Shown: positions 28,003 through 36,145 of the stretch, piece after piece
Layout: the number at the start of each line of letters is the position of its first letter
Position numbering within the stretch: position 1 is the first letter of the stretch
Assembly: GCA_963749715.1 (NCBI GenBank)
Contig: CAVVNR010000008.1
Span: 124,001 to 188,000 of the forward strand
From: Roseiarcus sp963749715
Lineage (GTDB): Bacteria; Pseudomonadota; Alphaproteobacteria; Rhizobiales; Beijerinckiaceae
Length of the DNA: 64,000 bases
Direction of reading: 5' to 3'
Program-made: the position numbers and the translations under genes
Notes under the pieces: model-generated
The model's database searches: none
The model's input: the letters and a program-made list of their open reading frames with translations, nothing else
Told to the model about the DNA's origin: nothing

Positions 28003-28261
28003 TGTGATTCATGCTAAAAATCAGAATAACCAGATTTTGGATTCTCGGCAAGGAAATTCAAAAAAAACTTTGCCGGCACCATGATAGCCCTGCGGCGCGC
28101 ATGGGCGGCGGAGGAGCGACTACGGGCCCCCGCAATGGATTGCCGGGCGCTCCTCCATATTTGGCGCCCAGTCCGGTTGAGTGACGACAGGCTTCGCATG
28201 TAAGAGTGTCGTCACAGGGCTTGATCGACCAGCGCGATGATGGCGGTTGGTCAGGAGGCGC
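28003..28261. other. AT-rich spacer right of the IS66 element
   Basis: About 260 bases without a supported gene. The first 70 are AT-rich (for example TCAGAATAACCAGATTTTGG) and unlike the GC-rich surroundings. Confidence 0.4.
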
Positions 28262-29330
28262 ATGGGGTTCGTCGATAGCCCGATCATCACGTCGCCATTC
28301 GATGTTCCGACCTTTCACTATGAACTCGACGACGCGGGCCAGCCAACTGGGGCGAAGCTGAAGGATCGCCGCGACACCGCGGCGATCCGCGGGACGTGGA
28401 CAAGCTCACGGATGCCGACATTCTCCGCGAAGTGATGAACACGGTTGGTCGCCCGGGCAAGCTTGGGGCCGACATCCGTTGCGTCGTCTCCGTGTCGATG
28501 CTGACCGAAGGCTGGGACGCCAACGGTCACGCACATCATGGGCGTGCGCGCCTTCGGCACGCAGCTTCCTTGCGAACAGGTCGTCGGTCGCGGCCTCAGG
28601 CGCGTCTCTTACGAGATCGATCCCGCGACCGGGCTTTTTCCGGTCGAATATGCGGACGTTCTCGGCGTGCCTTTCACATTCGCACAGCAGGGGAAAAAAG
28701 TTGCGCCGAAACCGCCGCCGAAAGTGACCCGCGTGCGCGCGATCGAGGAGCGCGCGGCGCTTGAAATCCGGTTTCCCAATGTCGTGGGCTATCGCGTCGT
28801 CTTTCCGCGAAAGCCGCTCCGTCCAACTTTCACGTACGACAGCGAGATGCCGCTGAACACCGACGACATCCCGGTGCGGACGGAAATCGAGCCGCTGATC
28901 GGCGAAGGATTCACCATCGACCTGCGTCGGAATGCGGACCAGTTGCGCGAGAAGACGGTGATCTTCGACGTGGCCGGGCTCCTGTTGCGGACCTATTTCA
29001 TCGACGAGGACGGAGCCTTGCAGGTCTGGCGCTATCCGGAGCTCGTGCGCATCACCGAACGATGGTTCAAGGAATGCCTCAAATGCTCGGGTGGGACGCT
29101 GCCGCAGTTCCTCAAATGGCGGTCGTTGGCGATCCGAGCGGTCGAAAAAATCTATCGTTCGCTGGCGCCGTCGCTATCGGGTCCGCCGGATGCGTCGGAC
29201 GGCGCGCTCATGCCGATCCTCAACGCCTACAATCCCGAGGGAACGACCAAGTACGTCGATTTTCCGACGACGAAAACGACGCTGTTCGCCACGCGGCCGG
29301 ACCGGCGCCACCTCAACACGTCGTGTATGA
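28262..29330 (+). pseudogene. Wrecked restriction-enzyme helicase subunit (type III Res-like)
   Basis: The start MGFVDSPIITSPFDVPTFHY matches the N-terminus of large Res-like helicase-nucleases, but after about 45 codons the sense jumps to the C-terminal helicase part (LTDADILREVMNTVGRPGKL, then VSMLTEGWDAN), so the ATPase core is deleted. A small indel near 28525 shifts the frame into MGVRAFGTQLPCEQVVGRGL, helicase motif VI (QVVGRGLRR). The sense then runs to about 29330 (FATRPDRRHLN), where a REP-bracketed cassette interrupts it. The nuclease end is missing. The adjoining methyltransferase relic supports a former restriction-modification pair. Confidence 0.75.
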
Positions 29331-29341
29331 CGCAACCTTCT

Positions 29342-29789
29342 CCCCTCTCCCATTCGGGAGAGGGGCCGGGGGTGAGGGCCACGGACCGCGGGAGGGAGCG
29401 CGCAATGGCGACCGAGCCGCATGAGTTCGCGCGCCGCCTCCGCAAGTCCTCGACGAAGTACGAGGACTTCTTATGGGCGCGCCTGCGCGGCTCGCGGCTT
29501 CGCGGCGCCAAGTTCAAGCGTCAGGTTCCTGTCGATCGCTATGTCGTCGATTTCTACTGCCATGCCGCGCGCCTCGCGGTCGAAGTCGATGGCGCGCAGC
29601 ATGGCTGGTACGCGGAGTACGACGCTGACCGCACGAAGGCGCTCGAAAGCGCCGGCCTTCACGTCATCCGCTTCACCAACGACGAAATCCGCGACGATCT
29701 CGACGACGCGCTGCGCCGAATCGGCGCCGCGTTGCGATTGCCGTTTGCGTAACCCTCACCCCTGACCCTCTCCCGGAAGGGAGAGGGGG
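29342..29789. repeat. Inverted pair of REP-like palindromes bracketing a DUF559 gene
   Basis: Left copy 29342-29378: CCCCTCTCCC, loop, GGGAGAGGGG, then CCGGGGGTGAGGG. Right copy 29753-29789 is the same element in opposite orientation (CCCTCACCCCTGA, then CCCTCTCCC, loop, GGGAGAGGGGG). The gene's stop codon (29750-29752) touches the right copy. The whole 450-base unit sits within the restriction gene relics. Confidence 0.8.
29405..29752 (+). CDS. DUF559 (Vsr-like fold) endonuclease-type protein
   Basis: A 115-residue protein of the DUF559 family, whose fold resembles very-short-patch repair endonucleases. The core reads RLRGSRLRGAKFKRQ, YVVDFYCHAARLAVEVDG, and LESAGLHVIRFTNDEI. Asp in VVDF and Glu-Val-Asp in VEVDG are the likely metal ligands. 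The ATG at 29405 has a good ribosome site (GGGAGGGAG) 6 bases away. It is intact while the restriction genes on both sides are broken, and is bracketed by inverted palindromes. Biological role of the family is unproven. Confidence 0.85.
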   Translation: MATEPHEFARRLRKSSTKYEDFLWARLRGSRLRGAKFKRQVPVDRYVVDFYCHAARLAVEVDGAQHGWYAEYDADRTKALESAGLHVIRFTNDEIRDDLDDALRRIGAALRLPFA

Positions 29790-29801
29790 AGTTGATTGCT
29801 G

Positions 29802-30576
29802 ATGGCCAAGAAGCCGATTGAAACGGACGTCGAGAATTACGCCCATGACAAGGCGAAGCGGATCAACATTCCGACCGCCGAGAACCAGTCGCTGGTCCCC
29901 GACGACGAGAAGGCGCTGAAGGTTTTGCGCTATCCGCGCAACGTAGACCTCGATCCGCAGCTCGTCTGGCGCGGCAAGGATGCGGAGGACGGCCAATCGA
30001 CACCAGCCGGGTGGCGCTGACGCTGGCGCGCGCCCAGCTGATGGGGGCGAAATACTATTACTACCAACTGGCGGATTCCGAGGCCGGCGCGGCGGAAGAA
30101 GCCAAGCTCACGAGCAGGCCGCCGAGCGAAGGACCGTGGGGTGGCGACATTCGCCACGGCTTCGTTTATGAGCGCGCGCCGCATCCTCTCCCGCTCGGGA
30201 GAGGGGCAGGGGTGAGCGCGCCGCCGGCGGCAAGGACCCTCATCCGGCGGCTTCGCCGCCACCTTCTCCCGAACGGGAGAAGGGGTTCGCCACCGACTTC
30301 GCGCAAGTCGTCTACGACAACCTTCTCGCCTCCGGCGTGCAGAACACCAAGAAGGGCGAGGCGATCAAGTTCGAATGGCTTAAAGCCCGCGTGTCGAAGA
30401 CCGGCCTCGTCCCGTTCGAGGGGCGCTACGCCGAGGCCGGCAAACTCAAGCGCGCCGCGATCTGCATCGGGCCGGAATACGACACGGTCGGCTACGACCT
30501 CGTCAGGAAAGCTGCGCGCGAGGCGGCGGACCTTTACGACACGCTGATCGTCTGCGGCTTCGCCTTCGCGCCCGAA
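29802..30576 (+). pseudogene. Relic of an adenine-specific DNA methyltransferase (Mod-like)
   Basis: Begins MAKKPIETDVENYAHDKAKR and continues to LDPQLVWRGKDAEDG, the N-terminus of large Mod-type methylases found with Res-like helicases. At about 29995 the sense jumps to IDTSRVALTLARAQLMGAKY, the C-terminal side of the target-recognition region, so the AdoMet and catalytic motifs are deleted. Then DIRHGFVYERAPH runs into a REP doublet (30185-30285), after which FAQVVYDNLLASGVQNTKKG and a further C-terminal piece appear up to about 30576. Three separate losses make it non-functional. It abuts the HAD gene on the other strand. Confidence 0.75.
30185..30285. repeat. REP doublet inserted in the methyltransferase relic
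   Basis: Copy A at 30185-30216 (CCTCTCCC, loop, GGGAGAGGGG, CAGGGGTGAG) matches the 29342 element. Copy B at 30236-30285 (ACCCTCATCCGGCGGCTTC, then CTTCTCCC, loop, GGGAGAAGG) is a second class and is inverted relative to A. Both classes are widespread palindromes in Hyphomicrobiales genomes. Confidence 0.75.
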
Positions 30577-30594
30577 GGGGGCGCCGAATTGCCC

Positions 30595-31221
30595 TCAGGG
30601 CAGGGCGCCGTGCGCCTTGAGCTCGTGCTCGAGATCGACGCCGGGGCGGAAGTGGATCGTCGTCATGCCGAGGGCCTCGGCGCCGCGGACGTTGGCGGGC
30701 GAATCGTCGATGAACAGCAATTCGCCGGGCCGGGCTCCCGCGCGCTCGAACAGGATTTCATAGATGCGCCGATCGGGCTTCACGACGCCGACATGGCCGG
30801 AGATCACCGCCGTGTCGAACTCGCTAAGGAAGTCGAATTGCGCTCGGGCGAGCGCGAACTTATCGGTCGCAAAGTTGCTCAGCGCATGCACCGGCCGGCC
30901 GGCGGCTTTCAGGCGCCTCATCAGCGCAACGTTCTCGTCGATCGGGCCGCCGAGCGTCTCGATCCAGCGGGTGTCGAACAGCCGCAGCTCGTCGGCGAAT
31001 TCAGGATAGGCCTCGGCTCGCGCCTCGACCGCGGCGGCGAAATCCGGCGCGATGTCGGTATGCGCGACCCAGTCCATGGCGAGGGCGGTCGAGAGAAAGC
31101 GCTCCATCCGCGCTTCATCGTCGAACCTCTTGCGGAAGAGGTTGCGCGGATTCCAGCGCAACAGCACATTGCCGATATCGAAGACGACGATCAAAGGCCT
31201 TCCTTGACGGGAGCTCGACAC
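30595..31221 (-). CDS. HAD superfamily (subfamily IA) phosphatase
   Basis: A 208-residue haloacid-dehalogenase-like hydrolase. All motifs are visible: nucleophile Asp in VVFDIGNVLLRW, Ser in ALSNFAT, Lys in GVVKPDRRIYEIL and the acidic pair in LLFIDDSPANVRGAEALG. The layout matches YihX-type phosphatases acting on small phosphorylated sugars, but the substrate is unknown. It faces the methyltransferase relic and ends 20 bases from it. Confidence 0.88.
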   Translation of the reverse strand: MSSSRQGRPLIVVFDIGNVLLRWNPRNLFRKRFDDEARMERFLSTALAMDWVAHTDIAPDFAAAVEARAEAYPEFADELRLFDTRWIETLGGPIDENVALMRRLKAAGRPVHALSNFATDKFALARAQFDFLSEFDTAVISGHVGVVKPDRRIYEILFERAGARPGELLFIDDSPANVRGAEALGMTTIHFRPGVDLEHELKAHGALP

Positions 31222-31365
31222 GACAGCCCGTCGCGGGGCGGCGCGCCTGCGATCAATCCTCAGCCCCGCCCGATGCCGTCATCATGACGGCCGGCGGCCA
31301 GGGCCGCGCCATGGGCGCGGCTCAAGCGTCCTCCGGCTTGCTATCGGTCCGTCGCGGCGCCCGCA

Positions 31366-31659
31366 TCAGCGCCAGGCGACGCAGACCCGGCGGCCGTTGG
31401 CGTTGTAGCCCCAGCGGACGCAATGGCCGTAATGCGGTCTCGGCGTCATCGCCGAGCCGATCACCGCGCCGGAGACGCCGCCGATCGCCGCGCCGGCCAG
31501 CGCGCCGCCCGCCCCTCCGCCGACCGCCGTGCCGACGATCGCGCCCGCTCCCGCGCCGAGACCCCCGCCGATCAGGGCGTTCGTCTGCTGCGGGGTCTGG
31601 CAGCCCGCAACCGTAAGAGCGCCGGCCAGCGTCAACGATAGCGCGAGAATTCTTGTCAT
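31366..31659 (-). CDS. Glycine-zipper lipoprotein
   Basis: A 97-residue protein with a lipoprotein signal (LTVAGC lipobox, Cys20) and a glycine-zipper region (GGGLGAGAGAIVGTAVGG and onward) of two G-x3-G-rich helices able to insert in or pack on membranes, followed by a short soluble end with two cysteines (HCVRWGYNANGRRVCVAW). Similar proteins are outer-membrane lipoproteins of unknown role. Stands alone between the HAD gene and another secreted protein gene in the same direction. Confidence 0.85.
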   Translation of the reverse strand: MTRILALSLTLAGALTVAGCQTPQQTNALIGGGLGAGAGAIVGTAVGGGAGGALAGAAIGGVSGAVIGSAMTPRPHYGHCVRWGYNANGRRVCVAWR

Positions 31660-31766
31660 GGATCGAGCCTCCCTTCACCCTCCCTAAAGCCTCGATCCGC
31701 CGACATCAAGCCTGCGGGCTCGAGGGTCGGGCGGCCGATGCGCAGGTGCGGCCGGAGGTTTTTCGA

Positions 31767-32216
31767 TCAGTCCTTTTGACCAGGCATTCGCGCTGTTGGG
31801 TTCGGCGACGGGATCGCGTCGAGCGAACCTGTGTCGCGGGCCCCTGACCCCGGCAGGTTCAGACTGCCTCCGGGCTGCATATCAAGGCAGGTCTGAAGCT
31901 CGACATAGCTGATCTGAGACCCGTAGCCGGGCTCCGCGCAAGTGGCGCGCGCCCCGGCCGAATAGTGGGCCCATTTTTCTCGAAGCTGATCGTACGCCGC
32001 GCGCTCGGCATGTACGCAGGCCTGATAGGCGACCGCCTTGGTTTCGGGAAGAGCCGCCGACTGCGCGTCGCGACAGATGCTTTCGACGCTTGTGGTCGGC
32101 ATAGAATTGGCGAGCGCGACGAGCGCGCCGCCGGGCGCGGCGGTGTCGGTCGCGAAGGCCAGATGGGGCAGGAAAGTCAGAGCGCCGGCGCATGCGAGAC
32201 TCTTTTTGTTCAACAT
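31767..32216 (-). CDS. Secreted protein of unknown function
   Basis: A 149-residue protein with a Sec signal peptide (KKSLACAGALTFLPHLAFA). The mature part is helical with four cysteines (contexts SICRDAQ, QACVHAE, TCAEPGY, TCLDMQ) that may form two disulfides, and ends in a Pro/Gly/Ser-rich tail. The SICRDAQSAALPE and YQACVHAERAAYDQLR segments recur in short periplasmic proteins of Hyphomicrobiales that have no assigned role. About 330 bases without a gene separate it from the GMC oxidoreductase gene upstream-left. Confidence 0.7.
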   Translation of the reverse strand: MLNKKSLACAGALTFLPHLAFATDTAAPGGALVALANSMPTTSVESICRDAQSAALPETKAVAYQACVHAERAAYDQLREKWAHYSAGARATCAEPGYGSQISYVELQTCLDMQPGGSLNLPGSGARDTGSLDAIPSPNPTARMPGQKD

Positions 32217-32553
32217 GAGGGCCTCGTGAGGTTCGCTTATGGAAGCGGGGCTCAGGCGCCGCCTACAGCTCGTGAGCTTGACTCTTCATGTCACAACAAT
32301 ACGAGCCGTGAGAATTTGCTCCATTGTAACGCTGGTCAGAGCGATTAGCCATATACTTGTCGCTCCAATACGTTCGCGATGGCGCCCAGTCGACGCGCCG
32401 CTCGCCGGCGCTGCGCGCGCGCATGGGGTGGAAGTGGCGCGGGGGTGGGCTGCACGAGAGAAGTCGTCGGCCGCGCGAGAGAGCAGTTCGCCCGACAGAA
32501 GAGAACCGCGCGGCCTTCGCCGCGCAGCTCCCTCCTCACGCGCACCGGCCGTT
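32217..32553. other. Intergenic region left of the GMC oxidoreductase gene
   Basis: No gene is supported. The right end holds the oxidoreductase terminator hairpin; the left end should hold the promoter of the 31767-32216 gene. Confidence 0.4.
32508..32525 (-). terminator. Probable terminator of the GMC oxidoreductase operon
   Basis: A perfect 7-bp stem (GCGCGGC/GCCGCGC) with a 4-base loop, followed on the minus strand by a T-rich GGTTCTCTTCTG. It lies 28 bases beyond the stop codon. Confidence 0.6.
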
Positions 32554-34122
32554 TCAGATCGTGTTCGACTTCATCTGGTCGGCGATGTAGTCGGCCTGAC
32601 GGATCGCGAGAGTTACGATCGTGAGGGTCGGATTCTCCGCCCCGCCCGTCGTAAATTGGCTGCCGTCCGAGATGAAGAGATTCTTGATATCGTGCGTCTG
32701 GCCGTGACTGTTCACCACGCCGTCGCGCGCGTTGGCGCTCATCCGGTTCGTGCCGAGGTTATGCGTCGAAGGGTAGGGCGGCGTTGGGAATGCGCGCGTT
32801 GCGCCGACCGCCTCATACATCGCCTTGCCCTGCCCATAGGCATGGTTGCGCATCGCGATATCGTTCGGGTGGTCGTCGAAGTGCACGTCCACGACCGGCA
32901 GGCCCCATTTGTCCTTCTGGTTGCTGAGCGTGATCCGGTTGGTTTCCTGCGGCATGTCCTCGCCGACGATCCACATCCCGGCCATATTGGAATAGCCGTC
33001 GATCGCGGTGGTGAACTCGCGACCCCATGCGCCCGGGTTGAGGAAGGCGGCCATGAAGGGCAGGCCGAGGGAAAGCGTCTCCAATTCGTAGCCGCCGAGG
33101 AAGCCGCGGCTGGGATCGTTTCGCGCCTCGTCCCGCATGATGCCAGCCATCGTCGTGCCCCGATACATGTGCACCGGCTGCTCAAAAATGGCGTAGACCG
33201 ATCCGGTGGTGTGACGCATGTAGTTGCGCCCGACCTGGCCGGAGGAATTGGCGAGACCGTCAGGAAATTTCGACGAGGCGGAGTTGAGCAGAAGACGTGG
33301 GCTTTCGAGCGAATTGCCCGCGACCGCGACGATGCGCGCCTTCTGCCGCTGCAGCTTGCCGTCTGAGTCGAAATAGGTGACGCCGGTGACTTTGCCCGAC
33401 GCGTCGTGCTCGATCTGCGCGACATGCGATTGCGGGCGAACCTCCATGTTCCCGGTCGCCTCGCCCTTCGGAATCTCGGTGTAGAGCGTCGACCATTTCG
33501 CCCCCCACTTGCAACCCTGGAAGCAGAAGCCGGTCTGGTGGCAATCCACCCGGCCGTCGCCGGGAACGGAGTTGATCGCCATCCGTCCGGTATGGACCTC
33601 CTTGTAGCCGAGCTTTTTGGCCCCGGCCTCGAAGACCTTGTAATTGTTGTTGCCCGGCAAGCCGGGCCGGTCGCCTGTGCGGGTCACCCGCATCTTGTCC
33701 TCGGCCTTGGCGTAGTAGGGCTCAATGTCGGCGAGAGTGATCGGCCAATCGAGCAGATTGGCGCCGGAGACGTGGCCGTAGACCGACGCCTCCTTGAACT
33801 CGTGCTCCTGGAAGCGGAGCGACGCGCCCGCCCAGTGGGTCGTCGTGCCGCCGACCGACTTGACGATCCACGCAGGCAGGTTCGGGAAGTCCTTATGCAC
33901 CCGCCAGCTGCCGGAGGTCGTTCGCATGTCCGTCCACGCGAGCTGGAGGAAGCTTGCCCATTCGTCGTTGATGAAATCGGCGTAGTCCAGGCGTGGGCCA
34001 GCCTCAAGCACGACGACCTTTACGCCCTTCTGCGCCAGCTCGTTGCCGAGCGTGCCGCCGCCTGCGCCCGACCCCACGATGACGACGACGCTGTCGTCGT
34101 TCTGATCGAATTTCGCTGCCAT
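32554..34122 (-). CDS. GMC family FAD-dependent oxidoreductase (gluconate/fructose dehydrogenase-like large subunit)
   Basis: A 522-residue flavoprotein. The FAD-binding motif VVVIVGSGAGGGTLGNELA lies near residue 10 and the active-site region (THNLGTNRMS and the end TGGAENPTLTIVTLAIRQ) is typical of membrane-bound sugar and sugar-acid dehydrogenases. The ATG at 34122 follows GAGGAAA. The protein itself has no export signal; it is expected to be carried to the periplasm by its Tat-signal-bearing partner, which is the next gene upstream (34160-34705, 37 bases away). A cytochrome c subunit, usual in this enzyme class, is not encoded nearby. The substrate is unknown. Confidence 0.9.
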   Translation of the reverse strand: MAAKFDQNDDSVVVIVGSGAGGGTLGNELAQKGVKVVVLEAGPRLDYADFINDEWASFLQLAWTDMRTTSGSWRVHKDFPNLPAWIVKSVGGTTTHWAGASLRFQEHEFKEASVYGHVSGANLLDWPITLADIEPYYAKAEDKMRVTRTGDRPGLPGNNNYKVFEAGAKKLGYKEVHTGRMAINSVPGDGRVDCHQTGFCFQGCKWGAKWSTLYTEIPKGEATGNMEVRPQSHVAQIEHDASGKVTGVTYFDSDGKLQRQKARIVAVAGNSLESPRLLLNSASSKFPDGLANSSGQVGRNYMRHTTGSVYAIFEQPVHMYRGTTMAGIMRDEARNDPSRGFLGGYELETLSLGLPFMAAFLNPGAWGREFTTAIDGYSNMAGMWIVGEDMPQETNRITLSNQKDKWGLPVVDVHFDDHPNDIAMRNHAYGQGKAMYEAVGATRAFPTPPYPSTHNLGTNRMSANARDGVVNSHGQTHDIKNLFISDGSQFTTGGAENPTLTIVTLAIRQADYIADQMKSNTI

Positions 34123-34159
34123 GTCCGTTTCCTCGCGTATGGGGCTTTTGTTGGTGCGG

Positions 34160-34705
34160 TCAAAGCCAGGTGATGTCGTTGAAGCCGCGCTCGATGTACC
34201 CGCCCTTGGAGAAGGATTCGCCCTCGTATCCGAAAATCGGCCAGATCTCCTTCTGGTTGTAGAAAGACCCGATGAGGCCGGAGCGGATCGTCTCGAACAT
34301 GGAATCCGCGCTCTCATTCTTGAGCAGCGCAACCCGGTCGGCTTCCCAGGGGCGGCCGACGTAGCCTCCCGCCCCCGCCGCCGCGTCGAGCGCGGCGACG
34401 AAAGCCTCGATTTGGGCCTTCATCTCGGGGTTCCCCGCGGCCTTTTCGTCGTAGCCTTTCATTGCGATCGCATAGTAGCGGTCGGGAACCTTGTCGTGCG
34501 GGTAGATATCGCGGGCGACGAGGATCAGGGTCTTCATCGTTTCGGGCTTCAGGCCCTTGACATCGAGGGCCCACGCTTCAGACGCGTTGAGGAGGGCGCC
34601 CGTCGATGTGATCGCGATCGCGGCGGCGAAACCGCCCGCCGATCGTTGCAGGAATCCGCGTCTGGACAGGCCCTCCCTGGTGGTCGTGGCGTCGGTTGCC
34701 GTCAT
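34160..34705 (-). CDS. Gluconate 2-dehydrogenase subunit 3 family protein (Tat-exported small subunit)
   Basis: A 181-residue protein with a twin-arginine signal (LSRRGFLQRSAGGFAAAIAI), cleaved near SEAWA. The mature part (ETMKTLILVARDIYPHDKVP, then MFETIRSGLIGSFYN and the end GYIERGFNDITWL) is typical of the small subunit of sugar-acid dehydrogenases that helps export and assemble the flavoprotein. It precedes the GMC subunit in one operon. No electron-transfer subunit is adjacent. Confidence 0.9.
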   Translation of the reverse strand: MTATDATTTREGLSRRGFLQRSAGGFAAAIAITSTGALLNASEAWALDVKGLKPETMKTLILVARDIYPHDKVPDRYYAIAMKGYDEKAAGNPEMKAQIEAFVAALDAAAGAGGYVGRPWEADRVALLKNESADSMFETIRSGLIGSFYNQKEIWPIFGYEGESFSKGGYIERGFNDITWL

Positions 34706-34751
34706 TGGTGTATCCTCCCGTCTTTATCAGCGATTCGTTGGCTGCGGCCGG

Positions 34752-35147
34752 CTATCTGAACCGGCCGAGCTTCTGCAGCACCTCGATCTTGTAGCCGTCC
34801 GGATCTTCGATGAAGAAGAAACGCGCGACCTGCTTTCCGCCCTTGTTGAGCTCGGCGATCTTGCGCGGATTGAGGCCTTCGGCCTCGAAGCGGCGGTGCT
34901 CCGCGTCGAGGTCCTCGACCACGAAGGCGACGTGGCCGTAACCGTCGCCAAGATTGTAAGGCTCGGCGCGCCCCTTGTTGATCGTCAGCTCGACCTCGTA
35001 GGGCGCCTCGGAATTCGAGAGATAGACGAGTGCGAAGTCGGGGAAGTCAAGCCGGTCGGCGATGTCGAGGCCGAAAGCCTTTTTGTAGAAAGCGAGCGAC
35101 CGCGCTTCGTCCAGCACGCGGACCATCGTATGGATCGCTTTCGCCAT
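34752..35147 (-). CDS. VOC family protein (glyoxalase I-like)
   Basis: A 131-residue vicinal-oxygen-chelate protein resembling lactoylglutathione lyase: MVRVLDEARSLAFYKKAFGL, the metal-site region EVELTINKG, GDGYGHVAFVVEDLDA, and FFFIEDPDGYKIEVLQ. The His and Glu ligands expected at the metal centre are present (HTMVRV; EVELT; GHVAF; KIEVL). It lies about 46 bases upstream of the dehydrogenase genes, same strand. Methylglyoxal detoxification is likely. Confidence 0.88.
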   Translation of the reverse strand: MAKAIHTMVRVLDEARSLAFYKKAFGLDIADRLDFPDFALVYLSNSEAPYEVELTINKGRAEPYNLGDGYGHVAFVVEDLDAEHRRFEAEGLNPRKIAELNKGGKQVARFFFIEDPDGYKIEVLQKLGRFR

Positions 35148-35250
35148 CTAATGCCCGTGCTCATAGCCGCCGCTTGCGTGGCGACGTCGGCGAACATAGC
35201 GGCCTCGGAAGCGAGCGGGTGTTATCGGCCTACTACGCAGCCGGCTGGTT

Positions 35251-35544
35251 TCAGGCGGCTTCCGCGCGCGCTCTTCCGCCAGGTTGTTCCGAGGTTCGAG
35301 CGATGACGCAGACGCAGCGCAGATGCGAGGTGAAATTGGGAACTTCGCCGCGAAGGAGCAGGATCTCCTGATGCAGCGTCGAGATGAAACGAGGCACCGA
35401 CATCCCCTCTTCCGCCGCTATCTCTTCGAGAATCGCCCAGAAGACTTTCTCAAGGCGGAGGCTTGTGCTCTGGCCGTTCAGCCTGATCGAGCGCGTCTCG
35501 AAGGCGTAACTGTCCGGGGATTGGCTTGCAAAAAGGTGGCACAT
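35251..35544 (-). CDS. Ribbon-helix-helix domain protein
   Basis: A 97-residue protein with the RHH_4-type domain common in Hyphomicrobiales. The strand RSIRLNGQSTSLRLE is followed by two helices (VFWAILEEIAAEEG and SVPRFISTLHQEIL). Such proteins bind DNA as dimers through paired beta-strands. The last 25 residues (after the domain) are Arg/Ala-rich and may be disordered. Target unknown. Confidence 0.85.
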   Translation of the reverse strand: MCHLFASQSPDSYAFETRSIRLNGQSTSLRLEKVFWAILEEIAAEEGMSVPRFISTLHQEILLLRGEVPNFTSHLRCVCVIARTSEQPGGRARAEAA

Positions 35545-35654
35545 GCTTCCTCCTTCAACCGGCGCTTGTGGCGATTGGCCGCCATCCTGCGGTCTGTTTT
35601 TTTAGAACGTTTCTGAATGCCCGAGTTTAGGACGCTCGCAGCCCGCCGTCGAGG

Positions 35655-35861
35655 GTGACGGTGAGTTCGTCGCGACGCGTTGCGGTCTTTGCCGCCCGCG
35701 CTGTGGTGAACACACGTCCATGCGAGCTGGATTTGAGCAAGCGCATTGTCCTCATCGATGGCGACGAACTGACGCGACTAATGATTCAATACGGCGTTGG
35801 TTGCCGAACCGAGGAAACGCTGTTCATCAAAAAAGTCGATGAGGAATTCTTCGAGGAGTAG
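35655..35861 (+). pseudogene. Fragment of an Mrr-type restriction endonuclease (C-terminus)
   Basis: The last 40 residues (KRIVLIDGDELTRLMIQYGV to the end VDEEFFEE) match the C-terminus of Mrr restriction proteins. Only about 60 codons remain and the upstream part is not recognisable, so this is a relic. It lies directly next to the duplicated ettA end and the BrnTA module, in a patch of foreign or rearranged DNA. Confidence 0.6.
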
Positions 35862-35868
35862 CCCCTCA

Positions 35869-36085
35869 CCGTGAAAACTTCTTCTACTTCAGCCTTTGTG
35901 GGATGACGCTGTCGATGCCGAGGCGGCGCTTCGTGTCTTCCAGTAGTCGGCGAAGTTGCCTACGAACCACTCGACATAGCTCTCGCCTTCGAATGCCAGC
36001 ATGTCGGTGACGATGCAGCTCAGGAACATGCGGTCGCGGCTGATGATCACGGCCCAGCCGGCAAAGATGGGCCTTGGCGACAGCC
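35869..36085 (-). pseudogene. Decayed duplicate of the ettA 3' end
   Basis: This stretch matches 36749-36965, the last 70 codons of ettA, with about 80% identity and the same orientation. Matches include TGATGACGCTGTCGATGCCG and TCGGCGAAGTTGCC blocks. It carries several substitutions and frame changes, and ends abruptly at about 36085. The two copies bracket the BrnTA module. Confidence 0.8.
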
Positions 36086-36111
36086 TCTCCGCAAGCTGCA
36101 GTCGAGTGGTC

Positions 36112-36143
36112 TTGATTCACGTGTATATTTCCATAATATACAC
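36112..36143 (+). promoter_or_regulatory. Promoter and autoregulatory operator of brnTA
   Basis: TTGATT (36112-36117) and TAATAT (36134-36139) with a 16-base spacer form a sigma70-like promoter. Overlapping it is a perfect inverted repeat, GTGTATAT / ATATACAC with a 7-base spacer (36121-36143), ending 2 bases before the brnT start. BrnA-type antitoxins repress their own promoter at such sites. Confidence 0.75.
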
Positions 36144-36145
36144 TT

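Noticed and set aside
35655..35861. A small intact regulatory protein
   Set aside because: The readable part is the C-terminus of Mrr with no catalytic domain, so it is better called a relic.
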